A DNA stretch of 64,000 nt from VXYL01 sp965200375 (lineage in GTDB: Bacteria > Pseudomonadota > Gammaproteobacteria > Pseudomonadales > Azotimanducaceae), in the NCBI GenBank assembly GCA_965200375.1, contig OZ241353.1:2604001-2668000 (forward strand), in the 5' to 3' direction. Shown in pieces: positions 15,759-24,675 of the stretch. Below the pieces are notes generated by a model, which worked only from the letters and a program-made list of their open reading frames with translations, was not told where the DNA came from and did not search any database. A program made the translations under genes and the position numbers. Within the stretch, counting starts at the first letter, position 1. Every line of letters starts with the position of its first letter.

Positions 15759-17048
15759 ATGCGGACCGGCTTGCGCGAGACCGGCCCCGGAAAGAACGGC
15801 GGCAGCCGCAAGGCGGCGAGGGCGGCCCGAGCCAGTGGCAAGGAGGTGACCAGGATCGGCATCGTGGCCGGGGAAGCATCCGGGGACATCCTCGGCGGCG
15901 CTCTGATGGCCGCCATCCGCCAGCGGCGGCCGGAGACGGAGTTCGTCGGTGTTGGCGGCGCGTCCATGACCGCGGCGGGTCTCCGCTCCCTGGCGCCGAT
16001 GGACGCCCTCGCCGTCAACGGCTTCAAGGAGCCGCTGCTGCGGCTGCCGAGCCTGCTGCGATTGCTGCGGCGGCTGCGGCGGCACTTCGTCGCCGCCGGC
16101 GTGGACGCCGTGGTGGGCGTGGACTTCAACGTCTTCAACCTGCTCCTGGAGCGCGGGGTGAAGAAACTGGGCATCGCCACCGCCCACTACGTCAGCCCGT
16201 CGGTGTACTTCTGGCGGCGGGGCCGCATCCGGCGCATCCGCAAGGCGGCGGACGTGGTGCTGGCGCTGTTCCCCTTCGAACCCGCCCTCTATGCCGAGCG
16301 CGGCGGCAACGCCGTGTTCGTCGGCCATCCGCTGGCGGACGAGATCGATCCCCAGGACGGCAGCGAGGCCGCCAAGGCCCGGGCTCGGGCGGCCCTCGGC
16401 GTGGCGCCGGAGCAGCTCGTGGTGGCGCTCCTCCCCGGCAGCCGCGGCAGCGAGATCGGCCTGCTCGGCAAGCTGTTCCTCGACACCGCGCTGATGCTGC
16501 AACAGAGCGCCTTCGGCGACGCCGCGTTCCTGGTGCCGACGCCTACGCCCCGGGTCCACAATGCGATGGCGGCAGTGCTTCGCGGGCATCGCATCGACGA
16601 GACGCTGGCCGTGCGGCTGGTGGCCGGGCAGTCGCGGCAGGTGCTGGCCGCGGCGGACGTGGTGCTCACCAAAGCTGGCACTGCCACCTTGGAAGCCATG
16701 ATGCTGCGCCGCCCGATGGTCGTCTGCTATCGCTTGGGCGCCGTCTCCGCGTGGATCGTCCGGCGCTTGCAGCGCTCCCGCTTCGTGGCGCTGCCGAACA
16801 TCCTGGCCGGCCAGGCGCTGGTGCCGGAACTGCTGCAAGGAGAGGCGCGGCCGTCACTGCTGGCCGAAGCGGTGCAGGCCCAGTACGCCCGCTGGCGCTC
16901 CGACGACGCCTATCGCGCCGCCTGCGGCCACTGGCACGAGCGCTTGCGCTGCGGGGGCGCCGGCAGGGCCGCCGAAGCCGTGCTCGACCTGATCGACAGT
17001 CGCGGGAGCAAGCCGCATGGGGCCAACGCCGCGCCGCGGGCTGGTTAG
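15759..17048 (+). CDS. lpxB: lipid-A-disaccharide synthase
   Basis: A GT19 glycosyltransferase joining UDP-2,3-diacylglucosamine and lipid X to form the tetra-acyl disaccharide of lipid A at the inner face of the cytoplasmic membrane. GIVAGEASGDILGG, HYVSPSVYFWRRGRI, VGHPLADEI, LLPGSRGSE and LTKAGTATLEAMM are all family hallmarks. From the ATG at 15759 the protein is 429 aa, with about 30 extra basic residues before the normal start; a GTG at 15847 would give a family-length protein, but AAGGA lies too close to it. It is followed 33 bp later by rnhB, as in many proteobacteria, but lpxA and fabZ are not upstream and dnaE is not downstream. Confidence 0.93.
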   Translation: MRTGLRETGPGKNGGSRKAARAARASGKEVTRIGIVAGEASGDILGGALMAAIRQRRPETEFVGVGGASMTAAGLRSLAPMDALAVNGFKEPLLRLPSLLRLLRRLRRHFVAAGVDAVVGVDFNVFNLLLERGVKKLGIATAHYVSPSVYFWRRGRIRRIRKAADVVLALFPFEPALYAERGGNAVFVGHPLADEIDPQDGSEAAKARARAALGVAPEQLVVALLPGSRGSEIGLLGKLFLDTALMLQQSAFGDAAFLVPTPTPRVHNAMAAVLRGHRIDETLAVRLVAGQSRQVLAAADVVLTKAGTATLEAMMLRRPMVVCYRLGAVSAWIVRRLQRSRFVALPNILAGQALVPELLQGEARPSLLAEAVQAQYARWRSDDAYRAACGHWHERLRCGGAGRAAEAVLDLIDSRGSKPHGANAAPRAG

Positions 17049-17081
17049 GCGAGGGCCAAGGCCGGCACGGGGGCTTGAAGG

Positions 17082-17684
17082 ATGCAGGACTTGATCGAGA
17101 CCGCCGCAGAACCGCTTGAAGGCGCAGACGTGGCCGGCGTGGACGAAGCCGGACGCGGCCCGCTTGCCGGGCCCGTGATCGCCGGCGCCGTGGTGCTCGA
17201 TCCGGCGCGGCCGATCGCCGGCCTCAAGGACTCCAAGGCGCTGCTAGCGACGGAGCGGGAGGCGTTGGCGGCCGCCATCCGGGAACGCGCCGTCGCCTGG
17301 GCCTTGGGCCGCGCAGACGTAGGGGAGATCGACCAGCGCAACATCCTCCGCGCCAGCCTCGCCGCCATGCGCCGGGCGGTGGAGGCGCTCGGAATCGCGG
17401 TGCGGGTGGCGTACGTGGACGGCAACATCGCGCCGGTCCTGCCCTGCGCGGCGGTCGCCGTGGTGGGCGGCGACGCCAAGGTGCCGGCGATCAGCGCCGC
17501 GTCGATTGTCGCCAAGGTGGCCCGGGATGCGGAAATGGTCGCCGTCGCCCAGCAGTATCCGCGCTACGGCTTCGACTGCCACAAGGGCTATGCCACGGCG
17601 CGGCATCTCGCCGCCCTGCGCCGCTTCGGCCCGACGCCGCTGCACCGCCGCTCCTTCGCGCCGGTGGCGGAGCTGTCGAGGTAG
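17082..17684 (+). CDS. rnhB: ribonuclease HII
   Basis: A 200-aa RNase HII, which cleaves the RNA strand of RNA/DNA hybrids and removes misincorporated ribonucleotides. GVDEAGRGPLAGPV carries the first catalytic Asp-Glu pair, VAYVDGN the next Asp, and SIVAKVARD the last acidic residue with its metal-binding neighbour. YGFDCHKGY and HRRSFAPV complete the family pattern. Length and motifs are normal. The ATG at 17082 follows lpxB by 33 bp, consistent with co-transcription. Downstream the conserved dnaE neighbour has been replaced by a toxin-antitoxin pair. Confidence 0.95.
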   Translation: MQDLIETAAEPLEGADVAGVDEAGRGPLAGPVIAGAVVLDPARPIAGLKDSKALLATEREALAAAIRERAVAWALGRADVGEIDQRNILRASLAAMRRAVEALGIAVRVAYVDGNIAPVLPCAAVAVVGGDAKVPAISAASIVAKVARDAEMVAVAQQYPRYGFDCHKGYATARHLAALRRFGPTPLHRRSFAPVAELSR

Positions 17685-17833
17685 CGCCGCCGGCCTTCGG
17701 CTGCCGCAAGGACCCCGAAAGCCGGCAGCGGCGCATGGCCGCTCGGTCTCTCCTGCACCGCGCAGGTCCGGGCTTGCGGACAGCGGCATCGCCGGATAAG
17801 GTAAGAACTACAGTCAGACCTTGGGATGGAGTC

Positions 17834-18244
17834 GTGAGAGAACGTCTCGCCAGAGAAGCTGCCGCGCGCGGCAAGTATGCGGCCCTGTTCCGGCACCTCT
17901 GCGCTCTCGAGGCCCGTCATTGGTGCGCCACGTTTGCCGACATCGAATCCCTGCTCGGATTCGCCTTGCCCAACTCCGCTCGCATCCATCGCCCGTGGTG
18001 GGCGAACCAAACCAACGGCGGCCACAGCCATGCTCTCGCTTGGCAGGCGGCAGGTTGGAGAACAAGCCGGGTGGACCTGCTTGCAGAGTCGCTGATCTTC
18101 GAGCGGCTGGCAGCCGCCCCATCGGGGAAGCGCGACCGTCGAGCGTTCGCCATCGACGAGATCTTCCCCCCCCACGACTTCGGTCCTTGGCCGAAAGGCT
18201 TCTCGATGGGCCGGGAGCAACTCTATGGCGACGAAGGCCGATAG
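17834..18244 (+). CDS. DUF7662-type protein, probable antitoxin of PIN pair
   Basis: From a GTG at 17834 (GGA about 7 nt upstream) this is a 136-aa protein. The helical N-terminus is followed by a compact motif, FADIESLLGFALPNSARIHR then WWAN, HSHALAWQAAGWRT and V-D. I associate that motif with the DUF7662 DNA-binding-like family, which often accompanies toxins. It stops 2 bp before the GTG of a PIN-domain gene, so the two are co-translated. The antitoxin role is inferred from order, size and spacing. The longer in-frame ATG at 17735 would add a region that does not resemble the family. Confidence 0.6.
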   Translation: MRERLAREAAARGKYAALFRHLCALEARHWCATFADIESLLGFALPNSARIHRPWWANQTNGGHSHALAWQAAGWRTSRVDLLAESLIFERLAAAPSGKRDRRAFAIDEIFPPHDFGPWPKGFSMGREQLYGDEGR

Positions 18245-18246
18245 CC

Positions 18247-18666
18247 GTGTTCGTCGATACCAACGTGCTGGTGGCTGCTCGCGCCAAAGTTCCCGATCGG
18301 CAAGTTGCCGTGGACGCGCTTTCACGCGAGCGCCGAACCGAAGTCCTGCGGATCAGTCGCCAAGTGATCAGGGAGTATCTCGCGGTGGTGACGCGCCCGC
18401 AGACTTGGGCGTCGCCGTTGCCTATGGCCGAAGCGCTGTTGGACGTGGACCGGTATGCGTCCGCCTTCGAGATTCTGGAAGACGGACAGACCGTGATGGA
18501 CCTGTTGGCGTCGCTGTGTAGAGAGGTCCCCGTCGCGGGCAAGCAGGTTCACGACGCCAACATCGTTGCCACCATGCTGGCGCACGGCGAGCGCCGGCTT
18601 CTGACCTTCAACGTCAAGGACTTTCGACGCTTCGGGCATCGGGTGGAGCTGGTCGCATTGGGATGA
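18247..18666 (+). CDS. PIN-domain ribonuclease, probable toxin
   Basis: A 139-aa PIN-domain protein from a GTG. FVDTNVLVAA gives the first metal-binding Asp, REYLAVV the conserved Glu, and KQVHDANIVATMLAHG the second conserved Asp with its helix. LLTFNVKDFRRF is the typical last PIN strand and acidic site. VapC-like PIN toxins are Mg-dependent RNases held inactive by an upstream antitoxin. The gene begins 2 bp after the putative antitoxin stop. The target RNA is unknown. The pair sits at the edge of a cluster of defence-like genes. Confidence 0.8.
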   Translation: MFVDTNVLVAARAKVPDRQVAVDALSRERRTEVLRISRQVIREYLAVVTRPQTWASPLPMAEALLDVDRYASAFEILEDGQTVMDLLASLCREVPVAGKQVHDANIVATMLAHGERRLLTFNVKDFRRFGHRVELVALG

Positions 18667-18773
18667 CAGGTCGGCCCGACAGGATGGGACCCGAATGTGC
18701 TGGAGTAGCTGCCCGGCGGCGGTTGGCGGATGGAAGACAACGGCGGACGCACATTCGTCCGCGGAATAGCCCA

Positions 18774-19391
18774 CTACTTGGCTGTGCCGGACAACCGCCG
18801 TTCAAGCCACTCCCATAGACGTTCGAAGTGCGGACAGCGCAGCTTCACGATTTCCGGATCGATTCGGCAGAGCAGTTCGCTGGCATGCCGGATCTTGCGG
18901 TAGCTGCCCTTTGACGTAGCAGCGGTCGCTCGATCCAGCGCTCGTGCGAGATCGGCTTTGGACACATCCTCGAGCATTGCGCGACGAGGCAGCCGACTGC
19001 GCTCGAATCCACTCCCGTAGTACCTGCTCAGCGCGCCAACGTCGGCGACGATCCATGTTTCCATCACTTGCACCATCAAGTGAACGGCGTCACGGTCCGC
19101 GAACTGTAGCTGCCAGCCGTCGCGCCGCGCTAGATGGGCGGTGGGCGTGGTTGAGACAGATGCCTCTGCATCCACTAGAAGCGCCGCGATCGTGTCGCCC
19201 CCGTTTGCCGCATTGCGAAACGCCTTGAACGCCGCGTCGCGCCCTCCGCAGGCCACCAGCCGCCAACGCAGCCGCTCGCGTTGCGCCATTTCCTTCAAGG
19301 GCATGAGCAAAGCATCCATGCCGATGCGAAGCGCGGCTCTTCCGTCGCGGCCATCTCCGCCGCCTTCCATGTAGATGGCAATGCCGGTCAT
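18774..19391 (-). CDS. DUF4276 family protein (TOPRIM-like candidate), partner of ATPase
   Basis: A 205-aa protein. IYMEGGGDG near the N-terminus, a central LLVDAEAS strand and the stretch MVQVMETWIVADVGALSRYYG fit DUF4276, a family I believe to be related to TOPRIM nuclease domains: a conserved Glu near the N-terminus and an acidic pair after a hydrophobic strand. KGSYRKIRHASELLCRIDP is another family mark. The start codon overlaps the stop of the upstream AAA ATPase (ATGA), so expression is translationally coupled. By analogy with OLD, RloAB and PARIS, an ATPase plus TOPRIM-like partner suggests an abortive-infection system; this is inference. Confidence 0.7.
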   Translation of the reverse strand: MTGIAIYMEGGGDGRDGRAALRIGMDALLMPLKEMAQRERLRWRLVACGGRDAAFKAFRNAANGGDTIAALLVDAEASVSTTPTAHLARRDGWQLQFADRDAVHLMVQVMETWIVADVGALSRYYGSGFERSRLPRRAMLEDVSKADLARALDRATAATSKGSYRKIRHASELLCRIDPEIVKLRCPHFERLWEWLERRLSGTAK

Positions 19392-20548
19392 GGGTTGGCG
19401 CCGAGTTCGCCCATGCGCCAGAGGTCGCCGAGCCGGTACTCGTCCAACCAAGCAGCGAGTTGGTTTGGATCCAGTCGCCGCAACACGGTCCCGTCGCCCA
19501 AGCGCTCACAGGCCACAACCGCGTCCACATGGTCGGTCAGCGCGGAAACCAGCGCATCGGAGTGCGTCGTAACGATGAGCTGCGTTCGCGCCGACGCTTC
19601 GACAAGCAGCTCGCCTAGCAATGGCAGCGCGTCCGGGTGGAGGCCCAGCTCCGGTTCCTCGATGCAGAGCAACGGCGGCGGATCGTGGGCGAGCAATGCC
19701 GCTGCCAACGCGACGAAGCGAATCGTGCCGTCCGACAGGCGCGTTGCCGGAATCGGCGCTCTGAAGCCCTGCTCGTGGAGATAGAACTGGACGGTCCCCC
19801 CAGAAATACGGGTCGATAGACGCTCGAACCGCGGGTAGAACCGCCGCATCAGGTCGTTCAGCCTCTCTCCACCGCGGTCGTGTTCGATTTGATTGAGCAC
19901 CAATGCGAGGTTGCGGCTGTCGGCCAGAAGCCGGTCCTCTGGCAAGTCGGCGGGCTGAGGCTGCCGGAGAGCGACGTAGCGCCCGAACGACCATTCGCGG
20001 AAGGTGTGGAAGGCGCCGAGCCTTTCGCCCATCCAGGTGACTTCCGGGTACAAGTCGGGATCTTTGCGTTGCGCAAGGACGGATTGATCAGGCCGAAGGT
20101 TCTCTCGTTGAAGGTGACGCGGGCCGTCGGCGACGTTGATGACGGGATTGCCTTGCTGAAATCGGTAGTAGAAGTACACATCCTCCTTCCCCGGCAGCGG
20201 CTCGGTCTCTTCAATCGCCTCGTCAGTGACCTCCACGCGGCTTTGTACGGCGTCGAACTGGATGTGGTAGCGCAATGGTCGCCGCGTTGGCGCCCCTTTC
20301 AATACCGCTTCGATTTCGGCAGGTCCGCCGCTTTCGCCCTTCCAGAGCCATTCGCCAGGGCCGCCGCCGTCACGAATCGCCGCGGCCAGATCGCGGGGCA
20401 TGGCCGCCAATAGTTCTATCGCCTCGATCAGATTGGACTTGCCGGACCCGTTCGGGCCGATGAGGACGTTCAGATCGAGCAAATCCAGAGGCGCCGTGTC
20501 TGGCGCGAACGAGAGCAGGCCGCTCAGGCGCAAGGTCTGAATGGACAT
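19388..20548 (-). CDS. AAA family (AAA_21/RecF-like) ATPase
   Basis: A 386-aa ABC/SMC-type ATPase. It has Walker A LIGPNGSGKSNLIEA (about residues 29-43), signature-like RLSDGTIRFVALAAALL, Walker B LLCIEEPELGLHPDA and a switch region LIVTTHSDALV. The middle insertion carries YFYYRFQQGNPVINV, a type of segment common in phage-defence ATPases such as RloA and AriA. The ATG at 20548 has GGAGAGG 5 nt ahead. It overlaps the DUF4276 gene by 4 bp, so they form an operon. A defence role is suspected from the pairing and from the adjacent PIN module and DUF2779 relic. Confidence 0.85.
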   Translation of the reverse strand: MSIQTLRLSGLLSFAPDTAPLDLLDLNVLIGPNGSGKSNLIEAIELLAAMPRDLAAAIRDGGGPGEWLWKGESGGPAEIEAVLKGAPTRRPLRYHIQFDAVQSRVEVTDEAIEETEPLPGKEDVYFYYRFQQGNPVINVADGPRHLQRENLRPDQSVLAQRKDPDLYPEVTWMGERLGAFHTFREWSFGRYVALRQPQPADLPEDRLLADSRNLALVLNQIEHDRGGERLNDLMRRFYPRFERLSTRISGGTVQFYLHEQGFRAPIPATRLSDGTIRFVALAAALLAHDPPPLLCIEEPELGLHPDALPLLGELLVEASARTQLIVTTHSDALVSALTDHVDAVVACERLGDGTVLRRLDPNQLAAWLDEYRLGDLWRMGELGANP

Positions 20549-20959
20549 CGCCTCTCCCTCATGCGTTGGCGCGACGCAGGCGCAATCCGACGGCGCCAGC
20601 GCCTTGGGGCGCGTGGCGCGAGCCGCACAACCGCGATCGCCAGCCCGCGTCCGGTGGGCGGACGGCGGCACAGCGCCGTCGCCCGTTGTGAAGCCCCTTG
20701 CGGGTCTGATCCCATAGGTCGGCAGTATACGGCGTGGGCTGTGACGGTCGGGTGCGGCGGCGGGCCGAATGCGGGACGCGCCGATCCCCCCGTTGGGTAC
20801 ATTAGGTGCTCCCACCGCCACCGTGCCCCCGCCGTGAGCGAAGTCGTCGAATCGAGGATGTCGAGGCTGCGCCGGCGGTGGCGTAAAGGCGCTGATCGGT
20901 GCCGACCTGCGCTATGCCGATTCCGACGCCGATGGCACCTCCGCCGCCGAGGGCATGGC
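20549..20959. other. intergenic region, no gene recognised
   Basis: About 410 bp between the divergent ATPase gene and the DUF2779 relic. Frames here are Arg-rich and do not resemble proteins. It presumably holds the promoter of the ATPase operon, but no convincing -35/-10 pair was found. Confidence 0.5.
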
Positions 20960-21505
20960 GGACGACGGCCGGCACTCGCCCCTTCGCCCACATTCCCTTT
21001 CTGTTCTCCGTGCATGCCGAACGCGACGGCCAGCCGCCCGAGCACGCGGACTATCTGCACGAAACCGCCGACGACCCGCGGCCCATGCTGGCCGAACGCC
21101 TGCTCGCCGCCGTCGGGCAGGAGGGAACCGTCTGCGTCTACTCGCACTATGAACGACGGATGCTGTACGCGTTGGCGGCGGCGCTTCCGCACCACGCCCA
21201 GGCACTCGCCGCCCTTGCGAATCGCTTGTTCGACCTGCTGCGGGTAGTGCGCAACTGCTGCTACCACCCAGACTACCGCGGCTCCTTCTCCATCAAGAAC
21301 GTGGCCCTAGGCCCGGCTACGACGACCTGGCCATCGCCGACGGCACCCTCGCCGCCGCCCGCTACCAACGCGCCCTTGCCAGCGCCGACGAGGCGCAACG
21401 CCAACAGACCAGACCTCCGCGCCTACTGCCAACGCGACCCTTGGCCACCCTGGAACTCCGCAAGGCGCTCGCTGGGCTTGTGCCGGGTCCCCGCCCCGCG
21501 GTCAG
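20960..21505 (+). pseudogene. decayed C-terminus of a DUF2779 protein
   Basis: IPFLFSVHAERDGQPPEHADY, DPRPMLAERLLAAVG, VYSHYERRML, RLFDLLRVVRNCCYHPDYRG and SFSIKNV reproduce the C-terminal half of DUF2779 proteins in one frame. Near 21305 the match moves to another frame (YDDLAIADGTLAAARYQRAL). It returns to the first for LRAYCQRD near 21420 and moves again for LATLELRKALAGL. At least three indels and a missing N-terminal half make this a pseudogene. DUF2779 proteins carry nuclease-related domains and are common accessory genes. Its 3' end touches the stop of the enoyl-CoA hydratase gene. Confidence 0.75.
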
Positions 21506-22302
21506 TTGCCCTTGAACGTCGCCTCCGTCTTGCCACGGTAGGCTGCGGCAGCCTTGGCCCGGTCCTCCGTTGCCGCCGCGAGCAGGTTCTGATCCACGTC
21601 CATGTGCATCACCGCGTCGTCGCCTCCCCAGAGGACGGCGTTGACGCTGCGCTTGATCATCTGCGCTGGAATCGGCGACTTCGCCGCGTAGTGCCGCGCC
21701 CAGTCGAGGGCCGCCTCCATGAGCTCTCCCGGCGGCGCCAGCGCGTCGAGCACGCCCCAGGCCAACAGTTCGCTGGCCGCCACCCGCTCGCCGCCGATCA
21801 CCAGACGCTTGGCCCGGGCCGGCCCGGCAAGCCGCGTGATCAGCGGCAGTCCCTTCCACATGAGGTTCACGCCTATGTCGATCTCCGGATACTGCATGAA
21901 GCAGTTCTCGGCGCCGATGCGAAAGTCCATCGCCGTGGCCAGCACCGCGCCGCCGCCCATCGCCGCACCGTTCCAGGCTGCCACGGTGATCTGGTCCATG
22001 TCGCGGACCGCCAGCGTCGCCCGCTCGCCGATGCGCGCCAGCCGGCGTCGTTCCAAGAGCCCCGAGGCAGCCGGGCCGCCGCCATCCAGGTCCGCGCCAG
22101 AGGAGAAGTGCCGGCCGGCGCCGGTGAACACCACCGCCCGGGTGTCCGCGTCCTCCCGGAATGCGAGGGCCACCGCTTCGATGTCCGCCAGGTGGGCGTG
22201 ATCCAGAGCATTGGCCTTGGCCGGTCGATTGAAGGTCACCACGGCTACGTGGCCGCGGCGCTCCACGAGCAGATTGTCGTAGCGGGCTCTGGCGCCAGGC
22301 AC
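21502..22302 (-). CDS. enoyl-CoA hydratase/isomerase family protein
   Basis: A 266-aa crotonase-fold protein. VAVVTFNRPAKANALDHAHL, FTGAGRHFSSGADLDGGG (oxyanion-hole strand) and AAWNGAAMGGGAVLATAMDF are family motifs; EIDIGVNLMWKGLPLITRL follows. The first catalytic Glu of true hydratases is not clearly present after the GGG helix, so isomerase, hydrolase or decarboxylase chemistry is possible. The C-terminal helices match normal length. It is transcribed divergently from an alpha/beta hydrolase and may share the regulation of the catabolic block at 22.4-25.4 kb. Confidence 0.85.
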   Translation of the reverse strand: MPGARARYDNLLVERRGHVAVVTFNRPAKANALDHAHLADIEAVALAFREDADTRAVVFTGAGRHFSSGADLDGGGPAASGLLERRRLARIGERATLAVRDMDQITVAAWNGAAMGGGAVLATAMDFRIGAENCFMQYPEIDIGVNLMWKGLPLITRLAGPARAKRLVIGGERVAASELLAWGVLDALAPPGELMEAALDWARHYAAKSPIPAQMIKRSVNAVLWGGDDAVMHMDVDQNLLAAATEDRAKAAAAYRGKTEATFKGN

Positions 22303-22458
22303 ACGGGCTCCGGAGGCGGCGGAAGTGCCAGCTAGCGTAGCGCATCGATCGCCAGGTGGGCTGCCGCTTCCGCCGCCAGCACTTGCGCCCCGCGCCCTGC
22401 ACGGCTCCGCGAACGGCTAGAATTCGCGCCCGCTGGCAGGCTCCGACGGCGGCGAGGC

Positions 22459-23340
22459 ATGGACGACGAAAACCCCACCTCCCACAGCTACTTTTCCGAG
22501 CGCCTGCGGCTGCACTACTTGGACTGGGGCAACGACGTGGCGTCGCCGCTGCTGCTGGTGCATGGCATCCACGACCACTGCCACTCTTGGGATTGGATGG
22601 CGCAGTCGCTGCGCGAGCGCTTCCACGTGCTGGCGCCGGATCTGCGCGGCCACGGCGATTCGGACTGGAGCCGCGGCAGCCCGTACTCGTACCTGGAATA
22701 CGTGCAGGATGTGGCGCAGCTGGTGCGCCAGCGGCAGCTGGCGCCGGTGACGCTGGTGTCGCACTCCCTCGGCGGCACCATCGCCTCCATCTACGCCGGC
22801 GCGTTCCCCGATGCGGTGGCGCGGCTGGTGATCGTCGAGGGCGTCGGGCTCTATCCGCGCCCGGCCGCCTCGCCGCAGGCGCGGCTGCAGCAGTGGGTGG
22901 ACGCCAACCACGCCCTGGCGGGGCGTCGGCCCCGCCGCTATCCGCTGCTCGAAGACGCCTATCGGCGCATGCAGGACACCAACCCCCACCTGTCGCCGGA
23001 GCAGGCCCGCCACCTCACCACCCACGGCGCCAACCAGAACGAGGACGGCACCTACACCTGGAAGTTCGACAACTACACCCGCACGCCGCGCCCCTACGAC
23101 ATCCCGAACGAAGACATCGCGGCGCTGTGGCGGTGCATCGAGTGCCCGGTGCTGATCGTCAACTCGCGGCACGGCTATCCGCACCGCATCGGCCAGGACG
23201 GCACGGCCGCGCACTTCCGCAACGCGACGCTGCGGGAAGTGGAAGACGCCGGCCACTGGACGCACCACGACCAGCTGCCGGCCTGCCTCGCCGCCATCGG
23301 CGAGTTCCTGGGCGTGGAACTGCCCGCCGTGGGCGAGTGA
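22459..23340 (+). CDS. alpha/beta hydrolase
   Basis: A 293-aa alpha/beta hydrolase without a signal peptide. It shows LLLVHGIHDHCHSWDWM (oxyanion region), VLAPDLRGHGDSDWS, the nucleophile elbow SHSLGGTIAS with Ser at about residue 108, and the C-terminal VEDAGHWTHHD carrying the catalytic His. A proline-rich, Tyr-rich lid region (about residues 150-215) includes YTWKFDNYTRT. It may hydrolyse an ester, epoxide or C-C bond of a ring-cleavage intermediate, given the downstream acyl-CoA dehydrogenase and hydratase-like genes. GAGGC precedes the ATG. Confidence 0.88.
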   Translation: MDDENPTSHSYFSERLRLHYLDWGNDVASPLLLVHGIHDHCHSWDWMAQSLRERFHVLAPDLRGHGDSDWSRGSPYSYLEYVQDVAQLVRQRQLAPVTLVSHSLGGTIASIYAGAFPDAVARLVIVEGVGLYPRPAASPQARLQQWVDANHALAGRRPRRYPLLEDAYRRMQDTNPHLSPEQARHLTTHGANQNEDGTYTWKFDNYTRTPRPYDIPNEDIAALWRCIECPVLIVNSRHGYPHRIGQDGTAAHFRNATLREVEDAGHWTHHDQLPACLAAIGEFLGVELPAVGE

Positions 23341-23414
23341 TGCCGGGCGCTGCCCGCGCAACCGTTGGCGGCAACGGCTAACATCGGGCAGACGCCACGC
23401 AAGGAGGGATCGCC

Positions 23415-24671
23415 ATGCCGATGAACGTGAAGCCGGTGCCGACGCTGGACGCCGACGTCAACGAGGTGCGCCTCGCCACCGCCGAGATTCTCAACAACGA
23501 CATCCTGCCGGTGGAGAACAAGCTGTGGGCGCACCGCACGGACGGCGGGCGGCCAAGCGCCGAGCAGGCGAAGGAAGCCCACGAGCTGCGCCAGGGCGTG
23601 CAGAACAAGGTGAAGAAGGCGAAGCTCTGGGCGCCCCACCTGCCGCCGGAGTTCGGCGGCATGGGGCTTTCCTTCATGCAGCACGCCTACATGAACGAAG
23701 TGCTCGCCTACAGCCCCGGCGCCGCGTCGCTGTTCGGCGTCGTGGCGCCCAACTCCGGCAACCAGAAGATCCTCCTGAAGTACGGCACGCCGGAGCAGCA
23801 CGAGAAGTGGCTGCTGCCGTTGACGGAAGGCCGAATGCAGTCCGGCTTTTCCATGACCGAGCCGCACAACGCCGGATCGGACCCCCGCTCCATCCAGACC
23901 CGTGCCGTGCTCGAGGGCGACGAGTGGGTCATCAACGGCCACAAGTGGTTCACGTCCAACGGCCACGCCGCGGATTTCTTCATCGTCATGTGCCGCACCG
24001 CGGACCCGGACGATGCCGGCGGCGCCAACGAGAAGATGACGCAGATCATCGTGCCCAAGAACACGCCGGGCGTGAACATCGTGCGCGGCGTGCCGGTGTG
24101 GGGCAAGGCGTCCAGCCATTGCGAGATCGTCTACGACAACGTGCGGGTGCCGAAGACGAACCAGCTCGGCGGCACCGGCACCGGCCATCGGGCCGCCCAG
24201 GATCGCTTGGGCGCCGGGCGCATCTACCACTGCATGAATTCGGTCGGTTCCATGTGGCGCTGCTTCGATCTGATGGTGGATCGCATCATGAACCGCACCG
24301 TCCACGGCGGCGAGAAGCTCGAAGACAAGCAGTTCATGCAGGGTTTCATCGCCGACTCGTACATGGACATCCAAGCGTCTCGGCTGATGGTGGTGGACTG
24401 CGCCCGCAAGATGGAGGAAGGGGCGGATTCCCGCACCGACATCTCCTCCATCAAGATCTTCGTGCCCAACGCCTTCCATCGGGTGGTGGACCGCGCCATC
24501 CAGGTGTACGGCGCGGCCGGCGTCTCCGGCGACTATCCCTTCGCCGGCATGTACGAGGGCGCAAGGACGCTGCGCATCGCCGACGGGCCGGACGAAGTCC
24601 ACAAGATCCTCATCGCCAAGAACGTGCTGCGCCGCTATCATGCCGGCGAGAGCTGGGACTTCGGCAATTAA
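23415..24671 (+). CDS. acyl-CoA dehydrogenase family protein (ACAD10/11-like)
   Basis: A 418-aa flavin-dependent acyl-CoA dehydrogenase. GFSMTEPHNAGSDPRSIQTR, EWVINGHKWFTSNGHAADF and the basic RLGAGRIYHCMNSVGSMWRC match the FAD-binding core. Near the C-terminus DGPDEVHKILIAKNVLRRY replaces the MCAD-type EGT motif; this D-G-P-D-E-V-H version is typical of the ACAD10/11 branch, which handles long or hydroxylated acyl-CoAs. AGGAGG lies 8 nt before the ATG. The next gene begins within or just after its 3' end, suggesting an operon. Confidence 0.92.
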   Translation: MPMNVKPVPTLDADVNEVRLATAEILNNDILPVENKLWAHRTDGGRPSAEQAKEAHELRQGVQNKVKKAKLWAPHLPPEFGGMGLSFMQHAYMNEVLAYSPGAASLFGVVAPNSGNQKILLKYGTPEQHEKWLLPLTEGRMQSGFSMTEPHNAGSDPRSIQTRAVLEGDEWVINGHKWFTSNGHAADFFIVMCRTADPDDAGGANEKMTQIIVPKNTPGVNIVRGVPVWGKASSHCEIVYDNVRVPKTNQLGGTGTGHRAAQDRLGAGRIYHCMNSVGSMWRCFDLMVDRIMNRTVHGGEKLEDKQFMQGFIADSYMDIQASRLMVVDCARKMEEGADSRTDISSIKIFVPNAFHRVVDRAIQVYGAAGVSGDYPFAGMYEGARTLRIADGPDEVHKILIAKNVLRRYHAGESWDFGN

Positions 24672-24675
24672 GGCC

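Noticed and set aside
14883..16838. 651-residue minus-strand frame opposite lpxB
   Set aside because: Composition is Arg/Gln/His-rich, typical of antisense frames in GC-rich genes; lpxB on the plus strand has all family motifs.
20838..20960. Possible additional DUF2779-like fragment (KALIGADLRYADSDADG)
   Set aside because: Resemblance is limited to a few residues and cannot be separated from chance.
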